A DNA stretch of 64,000 nt from Leptidea sinapis (GCF_905404315.1 NC_066269.1:13274501-13338500); one strand, 5' to 3'; shown: positions 44,901-54,829, numbered from the stretch's first letter. Program-made: numbers and translations. Notes: generated by a model not told the origin, from the letters alone.

Positions 44901-47900
44901 CAAAAAAGGTTTAATATATTTCTTGAACCTGTGCTCAGTGAGCCCTAGTATACTGTTTGGGATTTTATTGTTTTGAATTACTGTGCAGGTCTGTGTAGGT
45001 TTCCTCAAGGTGGTTTCCTTCGTCGTAAGAGTGTAGATAAATCGTTCATAGCAATTCTTTGTGTCACCGACGCTACTAAGCAGACACTTAATAATCCTCT
45101 TCATCAAGAAGGCTTTTATTTTACCTCTAATAAAAATAGCCGCCGTGGACATCTACATATTTCCATAGGCTAAGTAATGCGTTGCCGGCCTTTGAAGTGG
45201 GAATATATTCAAACTTTGGCATTTCTAAGAATTTCCTTCTAAAGAGCACCGTAACAAGTGAAAATAATTGGAGCTAGTGAAACTCCTAAACCTTGGATTA
45301 TTAAAACTTTCGTGAGACATTATTTACTTTTTTATTAATACGGCATCACTCAACACCGGCGCACCCTGCGCCCCCCGCCCTGTCCAGCCGCGCACTACGA
45401 GCACAAGTCCGCAGTATGAGATGGGACGTTATCGCGAACCCACTACACTCACCCTGATGAAAGACCTCCGAATAGTTGGAAACTAGTTGGTACCCACACC
45501 GATAAAACGCGAGTAAAGCCGTATTAAAAAATAACTCGTAAACCTTGTCTACTAAGACAACTTAAAATAATATTGTATTAAGTGTTAGCTTATGATCAAT
45601 TGAATAACGGGTATCTAAGGAATGCGTATGAGAAGGAAAGTGTAAATTGCATGCATTAAATATTTTTAATGATCGTCCGGTCTGTTGTCGGTTGACGGCT
45701 GCTCTCCCGTTATGTCCGCTACCGTCCGACGATCTCGTCATCCTATCGGATATTTACACGTCGCGTGAAGGAAACTGCGATTTCATTACAACTTATCATT
45801 AAAATGATGCGTATAATGTACTAAGTACGAATACCTATAAAAAACATTTATCGGAGAAAAAACTATAACTATTACAAACGTATTCGAAGTAATAAATGGA
45901 GATACATAACAGGACACACCTTTTTTAATGACAGTAAGAGACAAGACGAGCAGGACGTTCAGCTGATGGTAATTGATACGCCCTGTCCATTACAATGCAG
46001 TGCCGCTTGAGATTCTTGAAATTTATAGTTTTGAACCCGAAAAAAAAACAGCAATCTTGTGAATAGGTGTTTGAAAATGAGAACAGGCCAACAAAAGTGA
46101 AGCAGGCGAGAAACGTTGGTAAAAAAATTATCGCATTTTTTTTCTCAGCTACAGGTCCCATCTGTACAATTCCACTTGAAGATCAAAGAGTGTTTATGCC
46201 GAGTGGTATTCTACCATTTGTTTTACCAAAAAGCCGCGTTTTCCTACATCATGATAACGCTTCTTCACACACGGCCAACAAAACTAGGTTATTTTTAGCT
46301 TCCGAAAAAGTACAACTCGTCACCCATCCTGCACATAGCCCAGACCTAGCACCCTGTGATTTTTGTATTTTTCCTCAAAATCAAAGATTTGATGAGAGAT
46401 TTTACTTTTACCAATTCCGAAGAGGTAGTGATATCGTACAATCAGCACGTAGAAAAAATGCCTTCAGATGTGTGGTCCTTGTGTTTTAAAAAATGATTCG
46501 ATCGCATGAAAAAATATGAAAAATGAAAAGGAGAGTATTTTGAAATGCTATAAACCTAATATTTTGGTTATGACATGTTGTTTTTTTAAGTTACGAAAAA
46601 CTTTTAGTGTGACCTACATAATATCATCAAGTGTATAAAGTATTGCAGTCTTCGAAACTTTTGTACGTTATCGTCGTTAATTGTTGAGATATAAATAACA
46701 TAATATTTATTAAATTTTTACTGTTAACTTTTGACAGAATGAAGTCGGTCGTGTCAACTAGTTAAATATATATTGAACTTTTGTCCAGCCTTGGTGTGTA
46801 ATAATAAAATTGTCCGCTTCTCATTATCCTATCAGGATCACCATCTTGAGTAGAGGATGTGACATTCACACTTGTATTTCATTGATCTGTCAATGAGTTT
46901 CGCTTCGCAACTAATCTCGCTAATAACAAGCCCGCGACTCCGCTCGCGCTGATTTCATGTAAGACGTATTCTGACTATTGTGAATCGGGATTTTCAAAAT
47001 TTCATTCGTTTTAATTTCTTTGCGCATAAAATTCCTGTCATCCAGACATTAGATGTTAAGTCTCATTTGCCCTGTAATTTTTCAAGCTACGGCGCCCTTC
47101 AGACCGAAACACAATAATGCCTACACATTAGTAGCTTACGGTAGAAATTGGCGCCGTTGTGGTACCCATAATCTAGCCGGCATCCTGTGCAATGGAGCCT
47201 TAGAGTTGCAGCATAATATTTTACATTTCGCTGATAGTTTTCTTGTATGTTATGTAGGTATTTGTTGTAATGATGTGTACCTATTAAAATAAATAAACAC
47301 TTACGACTTTACAAATAAACTTGGTATAAAGTTATAACTGAGAATAAACCAATTGTTGTCAATAACCTACTGACTGACGATGGTAAATCTTTGCCTTTTG
47401 ATCTATGAAACACTTTGAAATATTATAAGATGGCTATGTCAAGTTAGTGTAAATACACATTTTTGTGCATGAAAATAGGAATCTAGACAATTGATTTTTC
47501 GAAATTTTATAATCAATTGTTATCCACGTCCCCCTTCTGTTCTCATTGTCCAAAGCGGACGAACCCTGATTGTCTAGAACCCATCCTCTTGTGGTTTCAC
47601 AACAAAGATCTCAGGAAGCCTCCTTTTGTTTAAGTCTACCCCTTTCACCAAAAGGCTACAGCTTTAAAAAAGCATATCCCTTTACAAGTTTAAAAATTGT
47701 TTCAACTTGTACTAGCGAATCAAAATATCTAAATAGTCCATACCGATTTCCTTGCAGCATGTTTTATTTCAATAAATTTCCAATTATATCATGCAAATTG
47801 TTTGATAAGTAAAGACTGTCATAGATCGTTTCTTGTTACTGTAGAATCAGACACGATAATTAATAATATTTAATTGTTTATTACCTACTTTTTTACACGT

Positions 47901-50900
47901 TTAGAGCTATATTAAATCTAAACAATTTTAATAATGAGAGGTAAGGTTGAGATACTTATTGCAACGAAATTTATAAAAACAATAAACTGAGTTTCATGCG
48001 CCCGTTCTTCTCAAGTCTGACACAAACATTTTCGAATGGGTGGTAGTTTTTAAAGTTCAATAAGTGATTTTAAATCCTATTTTGAATTAAATTATTTAAG
48101 TTGAATTGAAATGTAGCACGCGACTTCGCTTGTGTAGATTTGGTTTAAAAGTTTGAATCCGACCATCATTGAATCCCTTTTTGATCTCAATTTTGTGGAT
48201 TTGAAAAGATTCACGTGGAACCCTTATTTATTATTATTCTAAGGTAAACAAGACAGGTTTGCTTATAAATCTCCCGTCATATTGGATCCAGCTGATTCGG
48301 AGATCTGCCGCACACAAATTTTTGTTTATTTAGCGTTAAAAAGTAAATTTTATCAAATTAGCAAATATATGTTAATTATGTAACAAACATCTGTGTAGTT
48401 ATATTATACTATATATAATATGTTTACAAATATTAAAGTCAAACTGATAATTCACTATCATCTGATCCATTCATTCCTGCGAAGGCATTGTGTATGAATA
48501 AAAAAACAAGATAACTCATAAATTCCATTCCACAAAGCGACGTACGAATGAAAAGGTTACCGTTACAAATGAGCTTAAAACCAGTGACAGAAAAAGAAAA
48601 AGAGCTTTTTTTTTTTCAAATACACACTGGCCGGGACGAAGTTGAGGCTTCGTAAGTCATCAAAGCTGTCAAGATAAGAATGACTGAATGAACACCTGCC
48701 GCTACCCGTGTTACGCGTTCTCCTACGCAAGCGTGCACAGAATCCACTCCACAATGTCAACCTTAAATCCTTCAATTCGTCAATATATTTTAGCTGCTAT
48801 CACCAAGAACTTAATGCATCTTTTTGAACATCGAAACGCCACCAATCTAAGCGCATTATCGAATACACGCAATTACTTACAGCTTAGAACGATTATCTTC
48901 TTGAATCGACTTTAAAATTAGGCATAATAATATGATTAACGTTGTTTTTAATATATGACTTACAGAACTTGATATCCGTGACTCCTTTTCTATTTTTATT
49001 ATGCTCGGTGTAATTATCGTGCTCGTTCGTATGTCGGTTTGAATGCACGGTGACAGTTTAATTTTGTTAATAATTTGTTTAATCTAAAATTTATACGATA
49101 CGGTGGTTCGGGGATTTTAATACGGAGACATTTAATTTCTTGTATATTTTTACTGATAACGGTTTCTATGTGAACTGTTTTGAATGCTAAGAACCTATAA
49201 TGAGGTAACATAGGTTTTATACTTATATTCGATAATAAAAAACATTAAAGGTTCCGGTTGTTGTAATAAAAAATATAAGCAATACATGGATGAATTTTGA
49301 AACAAGAACCCTTCTAATGGGAATGAGTGGCGAATGCTAATGGTGTGATTAAAACAGTGGCTAAATGAAGAAGAAAAAAGATTAGCTACTGTTTGTCACT
49401 GTTAAACATTGCGTAAAGAAATGCTACTGTCAAAATGCGTCCATTAAGACGCTTTCGAGTATCGCTTTGTTATCGGTAATAACATAATATCTGTTATATT
49501 TTTATATACAACAACCAATGCCCATACTAACTTAAAGGTATATATGTAACCTATATGTAACTTGATTTTTCCGCCAATTGGAACCTATTATACTTTAAGC
49601 CTAACCCTATATACATTTGAGACGATGAACACAATTTCTAATGAATTTTCACTCCTCAAGACGCCGCGCCACGTGTAATGTCCTTTGCGTTGATACATGG
49701 ATTTTAATTGGTCTAATTGTTGGCTATTACGTTCTCGGTAACCCACCTATTCTCATGCCAACAGGATCAAATTAATATGTTACCTTGAGATGAAGGACGA
49801 TGTTCGACGGATCAAGGAGTCGTATTTTTTAACTGCGTTGTAATTTGTTCATGTATATTTGTTTGTTCCTCCTGCAAACTCGCGTAGCAATCGAATATTA
49901 AGTTTATCTAAATTTTTATATAGTAGGAGGAATCTAGCAGGTGATCGGATGAGAAGTGATAACCAACTGCAATGCCCAAGAGAGTGACGGGGAGTGCTCA
50001 GAGGAGCTGTTCGGGTTGATTCCAGCGGCCGAACCCCACCACCGTACATTACGTGCAAAGTTACCATCCGCATCACGTAGATGTCTGGCATTCCACAAAC
50101 GCGCGTTTTGTTCGAAATTTCTGGCCTCGCACAGCCACTTTGTGGAATCAACTACCGGCAGCGGTCTTCCCGAACAGATACGACTTAGGGACCTTCAAGA
50201 AAAAAGCATAAAACCTTAAAGGCCGGCAACGCCTGTTGTTGCGGATGTCCATGGGCGGTTGCCTCACCTCTCCCCACCTCTCCCTGCAAGAGCAACTTAC
50301 TATCTGGATTTCTGCCTCGAAAGTAGGTACGTTGTTTACTATAAGCTGTATATGTGTAATGTATCCATAACCATGTGTTAAATTAGTAGTAAAATTTAAA
50401 ATGGGCTCACTTTTAAGTTTTTATAAGTATTTGCGTCAGGTTAAAGTCAAAGTCAAATAAACTTTGTTTAATTTGGTTTAAACTAAATGCTTTTGAATCG
50501 TCATCATAAATATTTCTGTTAAATTACTGAATCTACCATATGTTCAGAAAAAGTAGAGTTCGCGAGAAGAACATACAAGAAACTTAACGGCCACTCGTTT
50601 GAATTGAATAGAGTATTTTAATTGTAAAATAGTATTATAGACATTGGTCTATAATATACATAACAAATTAGTTTGTAAGGTGCTTCGTCCAATATATGAA
50701 TTAATATAAATTATCGTAGGTATATTGGATGCATCAACCTATAGAGTTTGAATTAATTGTTTGTGTAAGGATGCTTCGTGAACATGACGGTCGTGATTAT
50801 TGTCATAATTGGTAATAGCATCCAACAAATACAATGATATTAACTATAACAGGTCGACCTGACATCACAAGCAGTTAATTAACTCCATATGTATGTTTGT

Positions 50901-52596
50901 CGATCACCAAAAACAAGCTGAAGGCGACAGTTTCGGACGTATTCGTTTAGTTTTTTCTTCAAGTATTTCCAAGAGGCTCTATAAAATTGAATTCCCGGTA
51001 AGATAGGTGATCTCAGAATCCAGCCCGTGGTATGTAACATGACGATTATGTTTTTATAAAGTAGGTGAGTGGAATTCTTTGGAATACCAATTAATTACAG
51101 CAAAACGTTGATTGGGATCCGTTGGCCGTTCATGTATACTAACATGACCCATGATACTGATGTTATCGTATCAACTAAGCTTATATAATATCACGCCTGA
51201 AATCATTTACGGCCGTTCCTAATATAATATCTACAGATAGTAAATAGTAATAATAGTAGATAAATTACTACCTTCTACTGTCAGTAATTAGCGGTCAAAA
51301 CGTCGAAACAAATTGACTTTAGAACTAACCTCTAAGACGTAGCTTGATACACACACTAATCTAATATTCCTGGCTTGTTTGTATCGGTTGTCTAACAGCA
51401 AGCAAATCTATCTAGACGTATAAGTTATCTAAGTGTGACGCCTTAACCGAATATTTGTCAAAATAATTACCTGGATGGCCTGGCCTATCTTTCGATTCGC
51501 TTGTCTATTTTTATGTTTCGGCTAGACAATGGCACTTATGAATGTCAAAAATGTAGGTTTTAAATTGAGCTTTAAAGAAAAGAAGAAACGCATTGCCCCT
51601 AAATCGTAATTTGAAAGTGTAACTATATTTTTATCATTTTTTAATTATTTTTAATACAATATTATGCAAAGTTCCTAATGCAACAAAAATACTTGTATGT
51701 TTCGGCTTACTTTAGTACCTATGTTGTATAGGAATGTATTAACGATTTGAATTAAGAATAGTTTGACATTGAATTGCTTGATATATCATCAGGTTCAAAC
51801 ACATAACAAAGTCGGGTTCCTACGATAATTTTCTTGTGAAAGCATTGAGTGATATTTTTATATATTATAATTATAATTTCATCTAAGCTCCACTGGTAGC
51901 GGCGGTACTGCACTTATCATTAGCTGTTGGAAACTCGGACAGCGGTAAACTATAACATCCGCCCAAGTGAAATAGGTAACCATGGAACAAGTGCTAATAC
52001 TTACTCATATTAAACTGAATTTCAGTGAAAACATTAATTAGGCCTCGCCTTACTAGTTCGTTTAAGAGTAAACTTTTATATTTATTCGTATCAGCTATCG
52101 CTAAGCTTTTATGGCTTATTAAAAAAATCTATTGACAGTTTTCATTGATTAGTAGAGTCGATTTCAATTTGATTGTGTCCCGATGTGTCAAAAACACTTT
52201 TAAATGACAAATCGTATGTTTTCTTCAGCTCAGTATTTTGGATTTGCCAAGAATCCTGAACGGTGCCGCATTTTAAAGTGCAAAGACACTGATTGTTCCT
52301 TCACTTTTATTTATAAAAACAAATATAAATTAGATGTATTAACAGTCTGGTAAATGCTATGCAAAAATTATAATAAAATCTACAGTATAGTTCGTACTTA
52401 CACCAGTTTGGTACAGAACTTTGAGACCATTCTTCTGTTGCATCGAGGCTGTTCTTTTATGCGGGAGGAAAGGCAGCTTGTCTGGTCGCCGAATGTGTAT
52501 CTCGGCCGACGGCCTGAAGGCTTCGAGGGGCGTCCGGATCACCCCTCGGGCTCCGCTCGCGAGCCATGCCACAATAAGTGTCGCCAACATTTGCAT
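32694..52596 (-). CDS. aos: giant-lens/argos homologue, secreted EGFR-ligand antagonist (whole gene, four coding exons)
   Basis: Joined exons 52402-52596, 34750-34874, 33507-33774 and 32694-32942 encode 278 residues. Intron phases are 0, 2 and 0 and all borders are GT-AG. Residues 1-18 form a signal peptide. Sixteen cysteines follow, at 74, 80, 97, 99, 105, 127, 136, 161, 163, 192, 200, 206, 227, 229, 235 and 262, an even number as expected for a disulfide-rich extracellular protein. N-glycosylation sequons lie at N114, N153 and N222. I recognise the arrangement VCSKVDLY...W.ERKCRC, CEPV..LPKCR, FACSPQSRLRC.RKEPCRLF, and DEVN...CQCP..H.CP.HHTEPGV as the argos family, which in Drosophila binds and sequesters Spitz to limit EGF-receptor signalling. 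Drosophila argos is longer, mainly in its N-terminal part. Introns are about 17.5 kb, 975 and 564 bases; the first two hold transposon remains. Identification is from memory of the family, without a database search. Confidence 0.85.
33507..33774 (-). CDS. aos: argos coding exon 3
   Basis: 268 bases between TTTATAATTTCAG and GTGAGT. Encodes residues 108-196 plus the last base of Gly107. Diagnostic segments: YKTCEPVKRLPKCRYF, DAAWTIFSLPDSNATQQ, IVNCHCPKSSVTYLLKK and MYQFACSPQS. Five cysteines and two glycosylation sequons (NHT, NAT). Confidence 0.88.
33879..33980 (+). repeat. Dispersed repeat in argos intron 2 (pair with 51325-51432)
   Basis: AAGACGTAGCTTGTCACGCAT, CATCGGTTGTCTAAGAGTAA and TAGACGTATAAATTATCTGA recur in the same order at 51325-51432. 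Probably a MITE fragment. Confidence 0.55.
34118..34398 (-). mobile_element. Jockey-type LINE 3' end in argos intron 2
   Basis: Minus-strand translation VWRSSTVRFSRSFLPRTT, KLWNELPCAVFPGRYDMGTF, KKSEYTFLKGRQ equals the tail of the 9.4 kb and 62-64 kb LINEs with few differences, followed by an A-rich end. 5'-truncated and apparently young. Confidence 0.8.
34531..34666 (+). mobile_element. SINE-like family S, 3' part, in argos intron 2
   Basis: TGCCGTTCAGAATTTTTGGG to CTGCTCGTCTCGTC plus an A-rich tail. Confidence 0.65.
34750..34874 (-). CDS. aos: argos coding exon 2
   Basis: 125 bases between TTTCAG and GTATGT. Encodes GSEDDLPDCRPRQVCSKVDL, then YDPAQPWIERKCRC and LGHRPCSG, with five cysteines. 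The acceptor follows a TTTAAAATGTTTCAG tract. It ends in phase 2 (two bases of a Gly codon). Confidence 0.85.
34985..35092 (-). mobile_element. Jockey-type LINE extreme 3' end
   Basis: ACCAACGAGCGTTCGGGTCG and TTAAGTGATCACCGCCTCCC on the plus strand match the LINE tail at 9395-9440. At the right end of argos intron 1 (minus strand). Confidence 0.55.
35100..35900. other. argos intron 1, AT-rich, nothing recognised
   Basis: Very AT-rich; T-runs and short near-repeats only. Confidence 0.4.
35905..36275 (+). mobile_element. RTE-type LINE 3' region, plus orientation
   Basis: AACTGCCCCGACAGACGTTG, TATAATGAAATTGTTTCACAG and TCATAGAAAATATGTCCATA match the inverted copy at 3580-3925. No coding frame. 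Confidence 0.5.
36370..36587 (+). mobile_element. SINE-like family S with deletions
   Basis: GCACAGGATGCCGGCTATAT to CGTCCTGCTCGTCTC. The segment GCCGCTCAGAATTTTTGG to TGGGCAGGGC is lost. Confidence 0.65.
36590..38680. other. argos intron 1, no gene recognised
   Basis: A GC-richer patch at 36700-37010 carries overlapping open frames of 65-80 codons on the plus strand without recognisable motifs. An 85-codon minus frame at 37343-37600 likewise shows nothing familiar. I leave these unassigned. Confidence 0.35.
38685..38894. mobile_element. Short TIR element abutting the TTAA MITE
   Basis: Left CGGCCATTTTCAATAACC mirrors the right end, whose complement starts CGACCGTTTTTAATAACG (about 22 bases with four mismatches). 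It is directly followed by the TTAA of the next element. Confidence 0.5.
38895..39341. mobile_element. 447-bp TTAA-bounded MITE, copy 2
   Basis: Same element as 20077-20522 and same orientation, with TTAAGGCGA and TCGCCTTAA ends. The flanks are unrelated, so this is transposition and not segmental duplication. Confidence 0.7.
39875..40073 (+). mobile_element. SINE-like family S, decayed
   Basis: TTTGCACAGGATGCCGGCTA to CCTGCTCGTCTCGTCCC with several internal deletions. Confidence 0.65.
40075..42100. other. argos intron 1, no gene recognised
   Basis: A 107-codon plus frame at 40104-40427 has an unremarkable sequence and ends in an AT-rich hydrophobic tail. Rest AT-rich. Confidence 0.35.
42105..42235 (+). 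repeat. MITE family M fragment
   Basis: AACTTGACTTTTTCATTGGG, TATGCTAAGCTTACACTCAG, CTACGTAAGTAAAGTCTG parallel 59500-59650. Confidence 0.45.
42756..42950 (-). other. Unexplained GC-rich open stretch (65 codons, no ATG start)
   Basis: Between stops the minus frame reads NVSRSFLFDVRLKTLSARAL, GIGLRVRDTCVINAHPPDAF, TMVLDDGPYQWRHSVSCGPY, RYQLI. Composition looks protein-like and the base content is much richer in GC than the surrounding intron. There is no good donor or acceptor at its edges, so it may be a retrotransposon remnant or an exon fragment. I do not recognise it. Confidence 0.3.
43197..43285 (+). repeat. Interspersed repeat family A, 3' part
   Basis: ACAATTACACGCGCTTTAAT then ACACTCGCGTTAATTAAAG. 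Confidence 0.6.
43598..43775 (+). mobile_element. Endonuclease-reverse transcriptase LINE, 3' end
   Basis: AGTAAAGTCCTCGAATGGCG, ACCGGAAGACGCAGTGTTGG and GGACGTCTTTCGGCTAATGA with an ATGATGATGATC tail. Encodes the KVLEWRPRTGRRSVGRP segment, with a deletion just after it. Confidence 0.7.
43780..44630. other. argos intron 1, no gene recognised
   Basis: No motif found; GC-richer around 44050-44150. Confidence 0.35.
44632..45200 (-). mobile_element. LINE-like 3' region with an open C-terminal frame
   Basis: Minus frame 44817-45152 (111 codons) reads IIKCLLSSVGDTKNCYERF, NKIPNSILGLTEHRFKKYIK and KKCFNNVVDNIEDNDAW. The NKIP....L....FKK..K..L..K..Y....Y..D..AW layout is that of LINE reverse transcriptase C-termini (compare 27791-28096). 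It ends with AATAAACATATTTCTATTC and a pentamer-like tail, as LINEs do. Confidence 0.5.
45327..45535. repeat. ~205-bp repeat with short inverted ends and GC-rich core
   Basis: Ends TTATTAATACGGC and GCCGTATTAAAAAATAA mirror each other. The core holds CGCACCCTGCGCCCCCCG and GAAAGACCTCCGAATAGTTGG, which I know from other lepidopteran repeats. Confidence 0.45.
45920..46022 (-). mobile_element. SINE-like family S, 3' part, reverse
   Basis: CAGGACGTTCAGCTGATGG to CAATGCAGTGCCGCTTGAG. It stops where the mariner relic begins. Confidence 0.65.
46040..46616 (+). pseudogene. mariner transposase relic (3' half) with one terminal repeat
   Basis: The plus frame from about 46067 reads NENRPTKVKQARNVGKKII, then after a frame change IPLEDQR, HHDNASSHTANKTRLFLASE, KVQLVTHPAHSPDLAPCDF. 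The Asp of HHDNAS and the Asp of APCD are separated by 34 residues, the D34D signature of mariner transposases. The first catalytic Asp lies in the missing N-terminal half. Further frameshifts occur after FCIFP; the remainder (MPSDVW, CFKKWFDRMKKY) is in another frame. The right end near 46616, read on the minus strand, is TAGGTCACACTAAAAGTTTT, a plausible terminal inverted repeat ending at TA. Confidence 0.85.
46620..47040. other. argos intron 1, no gene recognised
   Basis: AT-rich, then GC-richer near 46920-46960; no frame. Confidence 0.35.
47043..47200 (-). mobile_element. SINE-like family S, 5' half, reverse
   Basis: AGACATTAGATGTTAAGTCTC to CCGGCATCCTGTGCAATGG. Confidence 0.65.
47985..48110 (+). 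repeat. LINE 3'-tail (GCGCCCGTTCTTCTC type)
   Basis: GCGCCCGTTCTTCTCAAGTC, TTTTCGAATGGGTGGTAGTT, TTCAATAAGTGATTTTAAAT; best copy of the tail also seen at 3170 and 58360. Confidence 0.55.
48115..49970. other. argos intron 1, no gene recognised
   Basis: Short frames near 48575-48915 and 49014-49211 show no recognisable motifs. Confidence 0.35.
49976..50290 (+). mobile_element. Jockey-type LINE C-terminal fragment (second subfamily)
   Basis: GECSEELFGLIPAAEPHHRT, LAFHKRAFCSKFLASHSHF, FPNRYDLG-like text and a GCCGGCAACGCCTGTTGTTG end. Same subfamily as 17842-18518. Two small frameshifts. Confidence 0.7.
50440..50612 (-). repeat. LINE 3' end (GACTTTGACTTTGAC tail)
   Basis: GTCAAAGTCAAATAAACTTT on the plus strand followed by AACTAAATGCTTTTGAATCG and CTGAATCTACCATATGTTC. 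I recognise this as a frequent lepidopteran LINE 3' end. Confidence 0.5.
50615..52400. other. 5' part of argos intron 1, AT-rich
   Basis: Contains the repeat at 51325-51432 that matches 33879-33980, and a weak family S trace near 52232-52290. No frames of note. Intron-1 enhancers could lie here, but nothing can be shown from sequence alone. Confidence 0.4.
51325..51432 (+). repeat. Dispersed repeat paired with 33879-33980
   Basis: CTAAGACGTAGCTTGATACA, TATCGGTTGTCTAACAGCAA, CTAGACGTATAAGTTATCTA. Confidence 0.55.
52402..52596 (-). CDS. aos: argos coding exon 1 (signal peptide)
   Basis: Encodes residues 1-65, starting MQMLATLIVAWLASG (ATG at 52594-52596, A at -3). Two codons upstream, GTG ACC extend the open frame but contain no ATG. 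The hydrophobic core is residues 4-14. The mature start (VIRTPLEAFRPS) is basic and proline-containing up to LKVLYQTG. The exon ends GGT|GTAAGT, a strong donor, in phase 0. The exon and the sequence just upstream are much GC-richer than the flanks. Confidence 0.82.
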
Positions 52597-52745
52597 GGTC
52601 ACTGGGTGTCACTGTCACTGTAAAAGTCGCGGCTGCGTGGAGCTGGGCGCTCGTCGGAGATACAACTGAGTACTGACGCGGTCGGGTGGCGGCAACCGAC
52701 TCGGCCCAGGTACAACTTAGCCTACGCCTCGAGTATAACCACCTT
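52597..52745 (-). promoter_or_regulatory. argos 5' UTR and possible core promoter
   Basis: GC-rich 150 bases immediately upstream of the argos ATG. Two initiator-like motifs, TCAGTA (52671-52676) and TCAGTT (52664-52669), lie about 70-80 bases before the ATG. No convincing TATA box at the right distance. The transcription start is an inference. Confidence 0.35.
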
Positions 52746-52749
52746 CGAC

Positions 52750-54085
52750 TACGACCGAAACGCCTTGATACTTGTCATGGTTCATTCATTTATTTGTGCT
52801 TTAAAAGCTTCCTTGTTGGCTTTCTAAATATGTACATTGATATAGGAACCATTTTAGTCAGCTGTCAGATTTGAATCTTGATTAGTGCTTTAGGAGCTCT
52901 TTTGTTGATATTATATATCAACTAACAATTTAATTATAGGTACATATACGTACATATATGTACGTATTTTTATTCTAGTTACTTCACGCATGTTTCTATC
53001 TAGGTAATGCTTTAGTAGCTATCCAGTAGATTGTTTTAATATTCATAGCCGCAGTATTCGAGTTAGGTGTCAGGCTTGAATCTGTGCAGATTCTGGATTT
53101 GTCATGGAGATAAAATAATCTCTTATATCATTTTATTAGGTATAGCTTTTATGATTACTTTAAATTAATTCTTAAACAATTGTGAATTATCATAATACCT
53201 ACCTACTTAATTTATCAAAATATGAATACAAACATGACATACTAATATATATGGAAATCAATAAACATTAAATTATTTTCTAGTTCTGGATTGAATATCA
53301 CAATATGACAAATTTCGTGTAAATATTAAAATAATTGAATTATCTCCGTCCGGTTTCATCTAAACAACAGCGTGTTCCGTTATAAATAAAACTACTAATT
53401 AATATGCAGATAAAACTTAAGTTTGTAACAGGTATTTAGTAAGTAAGTATAATTCTCTTTTTTAATACTATATTTGCTTTTCCTGTAAATTAATTAATAT
53501 TTTATTCTTGAAGTAAAAGTAAAATTGGATCAAAACAGCTCAATCCCTCTTGGGTTGACTTCCTACCGACGATGTTTTTTTACACAATCTTGTTGCTCGA
53601 GTCTAAAGCTGCGTTCATATCGAAGCAGTGCTTTTATTAAAGCTTAATTTTTTTAATTATTGTAAAAAGAAAAGAAAAAACTAACGCAATTAATATTCTC
53701 TATTGTTATATATTTTATTATATTGTAACTATGTATGTACTTATCAGTCATATATGTGAATATCATGAATGATAATATACATATATTTATATTGTATGAA
53801 AACTGTAAACATTTTTTTTAATTTCCTTTGCCTATAATAATTGTATGGATATATTGCAAAATCAAGTAACTGAAAACAAATATAATCTTACAAAAGGATA
53901 TATATCTACAATTGTCCTTTGGCTAGCAAGCAATAAAACTTTTATTTTAAAAGTTTAACGGCGTCCTATTATGTGACAATCGCACAAAAAAAATTCAGAA
54001 TTGGCAAGTATGAAAAGTTAAACAACAAATACTGCAAAGATATAAGAAACAACAACTAAATTGAAAGGAATAATAATTTGAAAGG
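52750..54085. other. AT-rich upstream flank of argos
   Basis: No gene, no recognised repeat. Confidence 0.4.
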
Positions 54086-54089
54086 CATA

Positions 54090-54335
54090 GGTGTTGAATA
54101 GATTGAACGGTTGACTCTTACTACGGAGCCCCAGGTTTGATCCTCGCCCCCCACGTATGTACTAATGTGTTTACGGATATCGAAATCATAATATATTATA
54201 CGTGGATTCGACACTGTATAAGGTCAGCAACAATCTAGTGATGCCTCTGGTGTTACAAGAGAGTATGGGCTGCGGTGATCACTTACCATCAGATGACCCG
54301 TATCCTTTTTGCCCTCATCTTCCATAAAAAAAGGA
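54090..54335 (+). mobile_element. Candidate SINE: tRNA-like head and Jockey LINE tail
   Basis: The head has a B-box-like CAGGTTTGATCCTCG near 54130. The tail CCTCTGGTGTTACAAGAGAG, GCGGTGATCACTTACCATCA, GATGACCCGT ends in an A-run and equals the 3' end of the Jockey LINE of this window. Such a shared tail is how many SINEs borrow LINE enzymes. Confidence 0.4.
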
Positions 54336-54829
54336 ATAGATAACAATCATATCCTTTAATGTTTGAGGTCTTTAAACATGCTATATAAGTATTAATATAA
54401 ATCTTACAAAAAAAATTCAAAATTGAAATTAATTTTTGAATTCTTTCAAGTCAAGCTGAAGTACAAAAATTACAATGGCATTCAAATGAGTAAAACAATA
54501 TTCATTAATATTGTTAATTAAGAAACATTAATCCCAACTATCTTTATCATTCAAATAATCTGTCACATTATAATAGGCCTTAGATGTTAATTTATTTTTA
54601 CGGTACATTTACATTTTTTGTATTTGTAGTAGTAAAACCTTATTATATGTACCAATCTTAGAGCACCTTCCTGTGTCATTGTAATATTTAAAGATTCTCG
54701 TAAAACACTAAGTCGAAACTTGAATTAACGACCGAAAAACTATTCCATTCACAACATTATTCCTGATATAAACCAATTATGCCGTTTGTTAAAAAAACTC
54801 AAGTACGACTTTTGTTCTGCGCAAACAAT

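Noticed and set aside
52597..52602. Extending argos exon 1 two codons upstream
   Set aside because: Those codons are GTG ACC, so the first real ATG is at 52596.
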